Below, one piece after another: positions 1 to 9,870 of a DNA stretch of 64,000 nt. Every line of letters begins with the position of its first letter. Position 1 is the first letter of the stretch. The notes beneath the pieces are model-generated. The model searched no databases. It saw nothing but the letters and a program-made list of their open reading frames with translations, and was not told the DNA's origin. Made by a program: the position numbers and the translations under genes. Source of the stretch: Morella rubra (Eukaryota > Streptophyta > Magnoliopsida > Fagales > Myricaceae); NCBI GenBank assembly GCA_003952965.2, contig RXIC02000100.1, forward strand, positions 117,112 through 181,111. Direction: 5' to 3'.

Positions 1-3000
1 GAGAGAGAGAGAGCAGATGGATCTACCTTTTCTTTATGGCCATAAGATTGATTGTCATGTTCAATCATCTCTTGATTCGATTCCTCAATATTTTCTTCAT
101 ACAGCACATGGCTTGCAACAGAACCTTCATGCTTCTCAATGCGAAGTATTTCATAAGGAGCCACCTGTAACCATGCCCAACAAAGAATTTGAAGAAGTTG
201 CTGAAACCAAAAAAGATACCACCTAGTTATGCATGAAACAACAATAACAGTAATTCCAAGATGAGTTTCATAAGTTGCTGAAAGTTAGCCGCATATCCTA
301 AATACTTGTGCAAACTATGGGTGTTTGGACTACGGCATCTATCACCTAACAACTGCATCGTGTTCACATCGGGAATGGTGCCCACAATCTATTTAGTCCA
401 GTGTTGAGAAAGGAGAATAGATACTCAGCTCCCAAATGAGTATTTACAAGGGGGTGAAGTCGGTCATACAATTTTCCACAGAGCTAGTTGGTTAACTGCA
501 ACAGTTACATATACTATCAAGGCCATCTTCATTGAAAGTAGAACTCTACAGTAGAGTAATGGAACTCTCCCCTCCCTGTATCATTCGTCCCACATTGTCA
601 TGTGAAACAAGTTGAGAAGATAAAATAAACAAAAGGCTCTAGAATATCATTGAAAAAACAAACAGGTCATCCATATTTCAGAGAAATGCGGAAGATATAT
701 CAGGAGAAGTGGCACTGTTTCCAAGTTCAATGCCGATTGTGTGAACTACCACCAAGTTCATCAAAAATATTTACCAAACTACTAGCATAACAGGCTTGAG
801 GTACAAATTCCATATTTCATTCGAGGGGCATAGATCCACCCTAAACTAAACTTAACTTGGTTTAACAATGGTCAGAACACAACCCTCACTGGTGTTGATA
901 AAGACTTCGACCAAGATAACAAATTTTCAAACACCCACACCTTTACGTAACTTACCTGTCCAAGAACAGAGGGAAAAATGGCAACAGCTACCTAGAAACT
1001 AAATTAATTTGGAAAATGACATTCATCACACCCATTTTAGTTTCTTCCAGAGAACCAAAAGTATATTACAATAGTGCCACCCAATTATTTATGTCAATCT
1101 AGGTAAATCATGTATGAATGCAAGGACTTAGTTGTCAATGATAAACAGAAAAACACCAATCCAGTAAAAAATGCCTATTACAGACCAGCAAAAACCTGAC
1201 TTTGATTCAAAAATGTCTTCTTGAACCCATCATAAATCCCTTTATACACATTCCAAGACTGATCTAATAATTGCAAAGTGGGAATATTCACTGATAGATT
1301 ATGCTATTTTCAGTTATACTCTAGAACTCACAAAGAGTGTACCAATGACCCGGCGGTTTGAAGGAACTTCATAAGAATCGATCAAAAAATCTCCCATAAT
1401 ATGATCCAAATTGTGCTGAATTCCGAGACTATATCAGAGTGATTCCCTGCACTTGCAGCTTGCCATCATGTGCTGCCTTCTTATTTGATTTTTCAGTAAA
1501 GTTGTATACATATAATTTCATGGTACCATGCAATCTTAATTTGAATCCCATTTGCCTAATAGAACTGTCAAACATTATATGAAAAAAATTCCTACCAAGT
1601 AATTGCGGAGACTTAATCTTGATCACATTGGTCTCTTCTACAATTTAAAAAGCTAGAAACATTCAGTGCACTTCATATAAACCATTAGTAGGACTACATC
1701 ATACCTTGGATGTGAAACCAGTAGCCCATCTCACCTCCACATCACCATCTTTGAAGCATGTAACATTGCCAATACATGATAGGCAAGACTTATTGGGACA
1801 CTGATTCTGATCCTTGCTGCAGTTCTCGCGTTCCAAAGCAGCCTCCTGATCGGTACTGGTTTCTGAGGTTACACAATTTTTATCAGCTGCATCATCACCA
1901 AACTCTTTCCGAAATAACCTACACACAACATCACCAAAACAGTAGGAAAACTCTGGGTGCTCAACCAACTCATAAGCACTCAAAGTTTCCTCCATCCTGT
2001 TTTCATCAAAATGAGTAGCTTCAGAAACAGCAACAGTTTTCCACTGCACCTTTACAGTCTGTTCCTTTGCATCCACAGACTGCACAACACCCCATCTTTG
2101 GCTGCTAGACATGAGTGGATCCTCACAAGTTCCCTTTTCCAACACAAATTGATCAGGCAAGAATTCACAAGCGTTTACAGCATTTATAGGAAGTAAATTT
2201 TGGGAATCAAGTCCAAATGAGTGGTTACCATCCTGCCACACAACATCAACTCTCATCTTTGTCTTCACAATTGCAAAGACTTCCTCCAACTTCGAAGTGA
2301 TGTTTCTTCTCTCAAATCCTCTTGCTAAGTTTTTATGCTCTTTAATTAGCTGACCAGTAGATGCATTCAGAAAAGTCTGCTCTATGACATACTCACTGTC
2401 ATCACTTTGAAGCACACACCAGTCACCCAGCTGCCAATTTGCATGTGAAAAGCATGACAATAAAGTCACGTTTTTTGAATCCTGCAAACATGGCGGAGCA
2501 GGTAAACTCAAATGACAACCCATGGTAGCAGATGCAAGCCAATCCACGTACACCAAACCTGGTTCCACTGCATAAACGGTTCCTTCAGCTTGATTCTGCC
2601 TCCGAGTACCACACAACCATCTAGCTGGTTTAGCAACATTTGACAGCCCAACCCACACTCTCTGTCCTGGATAGTAAGGGTACTGTGAGTCTTCCAGTAC
2701 ATTAGGAGAAATTGGCAAGAGCTTCTCTTGCTCCGTGGCCGTGACTTCACACCTTGCTCCATCATCAAAGACAACGGTGACTTTGTCAACTACTTTATCC
2801 ACCCTTCCAATCCAAGGCCCCAAAACCACATTATCGCCAACTGAAATGGAGCGAATCTTTAAAAGTTTCCTGGAATTTACATTTTTTATTATTTTTCCCC
2901 CAGTACTTTCCAAATCTACCAACATATCAATGCCAACAACCCTACCAATCTGGCCTGACGGGTTTGTCACAGAGCTCACCAAATCTCCATGCAGAAATCC

Positions 3001-3165
3001 CCTCTCAAATGAGAGTAACTCGTCAATTTTTCCAATGCTTTCCTCAAGGCTTGACAAAATGCTGATAGCCTGCCCATTGTATAAGTACTCGGGTTCGTCC
3101 TGATCCTCACTACTACCACTCTCACTGAGACTCTCCCAATCAGAGTCACTAAGGAATACATCCAT
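1..3165 (-). CDS. PHO2: PHO2/UBC24-like E2 ubiquitin-conjugating enzyme, 5' part (exons 3165..1705 and 164..1, continues off the left edge)
   Basis: This is the N-terminal part of PHO2, the large E2 (or E2/E3 hybrid) enzyme that promotes degradation of phosphate transporters and PHO1 on endomembranes. Exon 1 runs from the ATG at 3165 to a donor after 1705 (AAG|GTATGA) and encodes 487 residues. It opens with an acidic Ser/Asp-rich stretch (MDVFLSDSDWESLSES), then LEESIGKIDELLSFERGFL, RSISVGDNVVLGPWIGRVDK and a YYPGQRVWV segment, all typical of plant PHO2. After a 1540-bp intron, exon 2 starts at 164 (TTACAG|GTGGCTCC, VAPYEILRIEKHEG) in phase 0 and stays open to the window edge, where it enters a GA dinucleotide run. 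The catalytic UBC domain lies outside the window. An acceptor (CTAATAG, exon from 3176) sits 11 bases before the ATG, so the leader is spliced. The miR399 sites upstream separate PHO2 from other large E2s. Confidence 0.93.
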
Positions 3166-3858
3166 TGTTCAGATGCCTATTAGAAGAAAATATTACAAGT
3201 TACTAACTCAGTCTAATAGCAATCACATAATTAGAAGAATAAAACAAAGAAAAAAGAAAGGCAACACAGAAGAATCCATAGAGCCAGGAATCATCCTGCA
3301 GGATCTCTCACCTCAGCTCAAAAAGCTATGGAATCAGAATTATGTTCTGCGGAAAGCTTTTTGCTGTAATTCCTCAGCTGATCTTCACTGGATATCACAA
3401 GAACACAATTTTTTAAGGAAGCCAAAATCGTCAAAGAATGCATCAAGAAATATATCTGACTGATTATTCCTCTGGAAATCTAGTTCGAATAAGAGATGCA
3501 AGATAAAAGCCAACAGTTAAACCACATTCCCTTTGTTAGAGAGGCTTAGAACTACTTGGACATATTTTAGATCTAGTACTATAACAATAATAGTCACAAA
3601 GACATTGAAAGTAGAATAGAAAAAAGGTACCATCAATTTAATACCTTTTCACACAAACTGGAGAAACCGCCACCTGTGTTACTCCGTATTTGAGCATATA
3701 GTTCTTAATCTGTACTGCCTTAAGGATCTGTAGCTCGTAGTTGTTCCAAAGGATCAAAACAAACTGAAAATTGATATATATTCCAATTGAAGCAAATATT
3801 TGATAATATTGTCTATATATCCAACAGGATGTGTAGACTCCTAAAACTGGAGATATAA

Positions 3859-3879
3859 TGCCAAAGGAGATTTGCCCTA
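3859..3879 (-). promoter_or_regulatory. miR399 target site 1 in PHO2 leader
   Basis: The plus strand reads TGCCAAAGGAGATTTGCCC plus two bases, so the minus-strand PHO2 transcript is complementary to miR399. It differs from the common miR399 sequence only at miRNA position 13 and at the 3' base. Seed and cleavage-centre pairing are intact. Confidence 0.9.
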
Positions 3880-3912
3880 AAGGGATAACTGGAGTCAGAT
3901 TATGACCCCAAA

Positions 3913-3933
3913 TGCCAAAGGAGATTTGCCCAA
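3913..3933 (-). promoter_or_regulatory. miR399 target site 2 in PHO2 leader
   Basis: This is a second near-perfect complement on the minus strand; the plus strand shows TGCCAAAGGAGATTTGCCC, starting 54 bases beyond site 1. It has the same position-13 mismatch. The last two bases differ from miR399. Confidence 0.9.
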
Positions 3934-3964
3934 TGAATGGACTGAAATTCCTACGAGAAGGAAC

Positions 3965-4089
3965 TTCTGAAGGAGAGTTTCCCACAGCAGGAGCTCACAA
4001 GCTACAACTGCCAGATAAGATCTACCCCAGAGATAGGAGTGAAGATCCTCAAAACCTAAAAAAGGAATTTCCAAAGGAGGGTTTTCCAC
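3965..4089 (-). promoter_or_regulatory. Two degenerate miR399-like sites (3965-3985 and 4069-4089)
   Basis: The plus strand at 3965-3985 keeps AAGGAGAGTTTCCC and at 4069-4089 keeps CCAAAGGAGGG. Each has about six differences from miR399 over 21 positions. They occupy the gap between good sites and look like decayed members of the array. They are unlikely to be efficient targets. Confidence 0.5.
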
Positions 4090-4208
4090 TAGCAAGTGTG
4101 GAGTTCCAGGTGGATTGATGACAAACAATGCTTTTCCAACCTAACAGCTCCCCTCAAATATTCACTGCCAAGAAAATTCACCCAACCAAAGGAATCGTTA
4201 GTAACTTT

Positions 4209-4229
4209 TGCCAAAGGAGATTTGCCCCA
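4209..4229 (-). promoter_or_regulatory. miR399 target site in PHO2 leader
   Basis: The plus strand reads TGCCAAAGGAGATTTGCCCC here, so the PHO2 strand is a near-perfect miR399 complement. It differs at miRNA position 13 and at the 3' end. Confidence 0.9.
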
Positions 4230-4287
4230 AAGAACTAGATCTTCAGGAAATTATGTAAATCTACTTGTTTCATCTTGAAATATGGAT

Positions 4288-4308
4288 TGCCAAAGGAGAT
4301 ATGCCCTG
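4288..4308 (-). promoter_or_regulatory. miR399 target site most distal from the PHO2 start
   Basis: The plus strand reads TGCCAAAGGAGATATGCCCT followed by G. It matches miR399 through position 12 and at both ends, with differences only at positions 13 and 14. It is the best 3'-end match of the set. A much weaker resemblance follows at 4343-4363. Confidence 0.88.
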
Positions 4309-6700
4309 AAATGAAGCCAAAGTGTCTGTCATGTTCATCAGCTGCCGAAAGAGCTTGGCCTCATGTACAGATTTCGACTGACCAGCAGGGTCAGAATAGC
4401 TGAGTTTGAGTCACCACACAGCCACTAATCTTAGATGTATCTAGCAGCTTGACTGACAGAAACTCAATTATGTAATGTGCCTCTGAGATAGTTATCTTGA
4501 CGGTCACTTTTCCTAGCCAAAACTGAAGAAAGCTTCCCTAGGCGGCTTAACATCACAATTGAACCCGCAGCAACACCACACCTATAGCAACTTAGCAATG
4601 GATTGGATGCCGTCTCTGAAAGTACTATATGAACAAAACCAGTTTTTTTGGGCCAAAAGGCAGAAGAGCTCCACTAACCAGTTTTACATTTCCACAGAAC
4701 CTGCAATAACACGACCTGTTTATAAGTACCTATACTTTTTACTAGTCAAAGCAAATAGAAGCAGCAAAATCTGAGAATACAGTATTGGTTGTCTAACTGT
4801 TCTATTCCGTGCTAAAATCAAAGAAAGGGGACCATACAAGAAGATGAAGAAGTAAGAGGTGGATTTGAAAACATAACAGGTGAAGTATTTTTACTGTTTT
4901 ATGTTGGAAGTCTTCAATAAGCAAAAAAAAATATATCTTGTGATGTGTATGTAAATGAAATCAAAGGACCATTACCAAAATATTTTACTGCTTAAAAAAA
5001 GTACTGCATTCATATGAACAAGAGACCCTGTTTTGAAGTTTTGGTGTCAAACCCAATAGTCCTTTGCTTGGACAAAAACTGATGTAATAAGGCAAAATTA
5101 TCCATAAAGGCGAAGGTTTATACCAAGGGTATTTTTGTCTGCTCCTACAAAATGTCCGTCCAAGTCAATGCCAATATTCTATATGGGGGGGGACCAAAGT
5201 GGCACCAGTATTTTATAATTAGGTTCACGTTTCATTGAGTTAAAGCTTGCGGGTGTAGGTGAAACAGTGTGAGAGTTCATGGAAAGAAAATGCCATTTAC
5301 CCATTCGTTATAGGATTAACCGTTCACCTTTATAAATAACCAATATGAAAATATGTTATTTCAAAGCATAAAACTTCAGAAAAAAACCATCAACTCCAAG
5401 GGGAAGACAGAGAGAATATCATAACAGTAACAAATTTCAATTCAGTCCTTGACTGTGGTGTTGCACTTGAATTTGTGGATTTACTATAAAGGGGTTTGAT
5501 TTCGGATTCCAGCATGCATTGCTTAACAATGTAGTTTTAGAAACTCATGAAGGTCAAGGGAAGGAAGAGCAACTATTGAACAGACACTGTACTTCAATTA
5601 AGTCATTCAAGGATAAAACTTGAAAGAACACCTTTAACCTCATCAAGTCGATTTCACAACGGACCAATTTCACCCGGATAAAGTTCATTGAGAAAAGACG
5701 ACGGTTGTAATTCTCAGTTCACGTACCTCATTCAAGCAATTGTGAAAAATACGACAAAACTTCGTACAACGCGCTCTAAATTTTCAAACACATGCGAAAC
5801 CCCACTCATATTCATATCCTAGAAGCCATCGAATTTGTTTTATAAACGAAACTAAATTCAAAAGAAGGCTTATAGAAAGAAATCATGAGAAACTATACAC
5901 CAAGAAGCTCTGATCCCATATACGTAAGAGAAATTTTTGAGAGATTCCCAACTGTTTGCAAGAAATAAAGATACAAGATTGACAACTCACAACGACACTT
6001 TACCCGCCTAATGATGAAAAATAAGAAAACGATACTCAAATCTTAAGTCCCTGAAAAATTCAGGTCACAATAAGAACAAAAATACATCGAACCCAAAACA
6101 TTTCCACAACAATTTTAGTTACTTTCAATATCATAACCCAAAGCTTGCTGCTGAATTGTAAGAAATAGTCGCACAAGGTTACTAAATAATAGTACAGATG
6201 AAAAAAGTTAATTCATCAACCCCACAAAACAAAAATGACAAGTGGAAAAGACAGAGATTGGATATCAGAAAATTGCAGGGTAAAGTACTGTACCATTTTC
6301 CACCTCTGCTAATCATTGAAACTCTGAAATTTGTCATCAACACCCAGAAAACCCCATGAAGCCAAGGCTGATCAAGGGGACTCGACCCAGAACACTATTG
6401 AATGAAACGAAGTCCCTCCTGTGATTTTTTTTTCCTTCAGTTTCTTTTCCTTTCTCGCTTACTTCCTTTCTCAGCCAAAAACCGTCTAATGTTGGAGGAA
6501 GAAAGAAAAGCCGGGAATTCAGAGAGGCCGAGTTCCTCCCCGAACCCTGCCCTTCACGTCATACCCGAACCTCCAAACCATTAGAGCTCCCTCTATCTGC
6601 CCTCCTCGGTCTCTGTGTGCTGCTGTGGCTCACTGGTATTGGTGTAGCTCACTGTTCTGCTGCTCCGAAACTTTGAAGATTCTGAGAATAGTAGGCTGTG

Positions 6701-7302
6701 TCTGTTTCTCATCCAATTAGACATGAGAGACTATTAAATGGATACGAAGGAAGAATATACCAACAGTATCAGATTGTTGTAAAACTCGGATGAGGATCCC
6801 TGCAATTCGGGTCCCGGTCCGTAAAACTCAACAGTTAAGTGTCTAATTTAATTACATTTACACCCTTGTTTCCTGATTCATTGACAATTGACAAATGTCC
6901 CCTTGATTAATGTCCCACTCACACGCAAGCAAAACATACTGCCATGCTCTTAGAGAAAAATAAAAAATAAAAAAATACAAACTGCCATGCAATTCTTAAA
7001 GAAAATTGATACATTTTATTTTTTTCGACTATGCTTTTTATAGCTTTTTTTTCTATGTTTTTTTCTATTAAGGTGTGGCAAATTGATTCATTTAGGTACA
7101 AATTTTCTGATATTGCAAGTAAGGCTTTTGGTTTGAGGGACATAATTTTTTATTTTGTAGGAACATTATTCCTTTTAGATATAGCAACCTATCAGCATAG
7201 TTAAAATAATAAAAAAAATAAAAGTTCCATCGACGAAATTGCTGTCTCCGCAATAAAAAATTCTGAAAAAATACCAAATAATTCTCCAACCAACATAATA
7301 CT
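6701..7302. other. Intergenic AT-rich DNA, nothing recognised
   Basis: This is AT-rich sequence upstream of PHO2 with short poly-T and poly-A runs. No gene, tRNA-like box or repeat family could be recognised. Confidence 0.5.
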
Positions 7303-7602
7303 TAGGAGAAAAGTCAATTTGCCTTCTCAAACTATTAAATCAAGAAATTTGAAATTACCAAGTTCATTACATTAAACCCATAAACTATCAAAATTTTATC
7401 AATGTGAACTTTTTCATAAGATCAAGAATCAAAGTTATGTCATGTGGCCTATTTATTATAATTTTTGATCATAAGATCTAATTAGAAGTGTATAATGATG
7501 AATTTTGATAGTTTAATAACTCAACGTAATGAACTTGATAGTTTGAAACTCTAAAATATCATTGACTTCATAGTTCAAGTTGCAAAATGATGTTTTTCCT
7601 AA
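7303..7602. mobile_element. Foldback (MITE-like) element with long imperfect inverted repeats
   Basis: The left side (CAAGTTCATTACATTAAAC... ACTATCAAAATT) is matched by the reverse complement of the right side (AATTTTGATAGTTTAATAAC... GTAATGAACTTG). The outer edges TTAGGAGAAAAGTCAATTTG and CAAAATGATGTTTTTCCTAA also pair imperfectly. The arms are about 100 bp each with a short centre. No coding capacity and no clear target-site duplication. It is probably a non-autonomous DNA element. Confidence 0.6.
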
Positions 7603-8239
7603 TCCCTAGTAGTCAAGTTTCTCGGGTCAGGTTTTAATGTTCTTAATTTGATAAAAGAGACCACGAATGCAGAATTTAATTACTTATTTTTGCTATACAA
7701 TTCGACTGCCATGACGTCCATGACCTTCTTTAATGAAACATTATCTTTCCATCATCTTTTTGATGTATTTGTCAGCTCGCAGATCACCTAACTACCAAAA
7801 GCTTATATTATATGGTCATGGCTTTCTTTTGATTCCTCATGAAGCACTAATGGGCTTCACATGTTATATAATTAGCTCATGGATCATAACATGGTGATCA
7901 TGTAGGCGCTTTTTCAGTTAAAGAGTCCATGGCAAAAGAATATGCCTGCTATATATATAACCATACATCATATTTATAGAGAATCCATATATATATGAGC
8001 ACAAAAACATCAACCTGCAGAGTGCCCAAGAACCCGAACTACTTTTGTCTGGAAGATTAATGATGCAAGGATGTTTTGAGACACCAAAGACGGATATATA
8101 CGTCATTTGCTTTTCCACGTAATGTGATGAATCTAACACACAAGATAACAAATTCAAGTCGTAATCATCATCCCTAATGAGAGGAGTCATCAGCTCGGGC
8201 GTTTCCGATTTGCCATGTTTTAGGAAAAAAATATGAGGA
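7603..8239. other. Intergenic, nothing recognised
   Basis: AT-rich sequence with several TATATA runs and no supported gene or repeat. The minus-strand open frame at 7918-8190 has no recognisable protein features. Confidence 0.4.
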
Positions 8240-8255
8240 GTTAAATCCTCTACTT

Positions 8256-8379
8256 TTTTTTGTCTTTTTTGTTGGGCAAAATGAAGTAGCAGGACTAAGC
8301 CTGTGAGGATCGGGGGATTCGACCCCCGGATCTATCCCTCCCAAGGGTGGAGGTGCCATCGAGCTAAAGGTTATTGGCT
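8256..8379 (-). mobile_element. tRNA-derived SINE, minus strand, with 16-bp target-site duplications
   Basis: On the minus strand a Pol III A box (TAGCTCGATGG, 8366-8356) is followed by a B box (GGGTCGAATCC, 8325-8315) inside a GGGGG/CCCCC T-arm-like stem. This is the layout of a tRNA-related SINE head. The element ends in a short A-rich tail (T-rich on plus, near 8256-8275). It is flanked by a direct repeat GTTAAATCCTCTACTT at 8240-8255 and 8380-8395, the expected product of L1-type target-primed insertion. At about 124 bp it is short for a plant SINE. Confidence 0.85.
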
Positions 8380-8395
8380 GTTAAATCCTCTACTT

Positions 8396-9540
8396 AAGCC
8401 TGCAAATTCATGCAGGACGTACGACGTATAGCTGCCGCGGGTTAAGGGAGCTCCGAAAGATCTTAAAAATGAAAAAATCATGGAAGAAAAGCCTATAGGT
8501 CTTTTTATACTTCTCTAGTTCTGAACAAGAAAAAAACTGTAGGATTTTTTGTAGTTCTTCTCACAGACACATAGATATAAATATATATTATTTGATGGCT
8601 CTCCTTGCACAACTTGTTTATACCAAGTCATCGCTATAGCTCATCTTCTGAAATCTGAATAGATAGCTGTGAGAGAAAATTCAGGAAAACTGTAAACAAA
8701 AGAGGAAGGAAAAAAAGCTGTGGGCGCGCTTCTATAAATGTACTCATCATCAACTTAAAAAGAAAGGACTGTCGTTGAGGTCATTGCTAGTGCTTCTTCT
8801 TTAAGTAGGCTTTTCATTAAGATTTCAATGGATCAAGTAAAGTAACTTTATATACAATAAAGTTTAGAGAAAAAAAACTTTATATACAATAAAGATGAGA
8901 GCGCCAAGTTTGAGCAAGACAGTAAATAACACATAATCGATATCTGTCCATTTCAACTTATGCCTATACTTGTCCACGGTTGAGCCCAAAGAATATTCTT
9001 CACATATTCACGACTGAGTAGTGAGTAGCATAACTCCAAACCTAGCTAATGGCGTGGGGATTATCTATTCCTGCACCAACATTAAGATCAGATAGTAAAA
9101 AATAATGCAGAACCGTTATGTTTGTTTGTTTGCAGAAAATAAGAATATGATCGTCGTCTGGAACATGCAACACAACAAATAAGTAATATTCTTTGGAATG
9201 TTCATAGGGACAAAAGGGAGGTTGTTTGGGCTACTATATTTGTTTTGTCACCGGTGGCATATGCTGCACTGACAATATCCTTCAACGAAAGCAACGTCAG
9301 AGGAGCCAACTTAGTTGATTTTTTTAGGTCTGCCTTGACCCAAACCAAAGCCATGGCTTTACTTTGGTTCTTTTCGTCGGTACAATCTTTAAAGAATCGC
9401 GAAGTTCCTTTATTTTGGGTGCGATCTCTTTAAAAAAATGATTTAATCTGACAGCACCAATGCACACTATCTACTTGAAAGGACAGATATGCTCTGCCAA
9501 CCACATTGCAGTACTGAAAACGACTAATTCCTAACTGCGG
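8396..9540. other. Intergenic; one short direct repeat, otherwise nothing recognised
   Basis: A roughly 19-bp direct repeat (AACTTTATATACAATAAAG) occurs near 8844 and again near 8877. No coding region is supported in the rest of the interval. Confidence 0.45.
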
Positions 9541-9870
9541 TTTTTTGTTCTTTTTTATATAAATTCTTTTCTGTGCATCACATAGTGCTGAAGTACTGTA
9601 TCAGTTCGCTGCACTTGGTTCTGTATGTGCCCTGAATATGCATCCGAATACCTGTGACCCCTAATGACCACCAAGGATCCATGAACTGCATAGATTTGAA
9701 CATGGTTTTTTGTTCTTTTTTATATAAATTCTTTTCTGTGGATCACATAGTGCTGAAGTACTGTATCAGTTCGCTGCACTTGGTTCTGTATGTGCCCTGA
9801 ATATGCATCCGAATACCTGTGACCCCTAATGACCACCAAGGATCCATGAACTGCATAGATTTGAACATGG
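9541..9870. repeat. Tandem duplication, two 165-bp units
   Basis: The unit starting TTTTTTGTTCTTTTTTATAT at 9541 is repeated from 9706, ending at CATGG near 9870. I noticed only one base difference (CTGTGCATC versus CTGTGGATC). The near identity implies a recent duplication or a very recent correction event. No function is recognised. Confidence 0.9.

Larger units (their letters stand above)
3177..6700 (-). other. PHO2 5' leader exons, leader introns and promoter-proximal region
   Basis: This is the upstream side of PHO2 on the minus strand. It has no coding ORF, but it contains the miR399 site cluster (3859-4308), so at least one leader exon lies here and is spliced to the acceptor at 3178-3177. 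A possible leader donor is GAG|GTGAGA near 3310. A possible first exon lies around 6296-6680, ending at a GTACAG donor near 6295, in sequence that is pyrimidine-rich on the gene strand. Exact leader exon limits and the transcription start cannot be fixed from sequence alone. The rest of the interval (about 4.6-6.3 kb) shows no recognisable element. Confidence 0.5.

Noticed and set aside
17..226. Plus-strand open frame at the left edge
   Set aside because: It is antisense to PHO2 exon 2. The minus strand has a proper acceptor and matches the PHO2 protein in frame.
8256..8379. A tRNA gene
   Set aside because: The A and B boxes are present, but no full cloverleaf is seen, and flanking 16-bp duplications with an A-rich tail identify a SINE.
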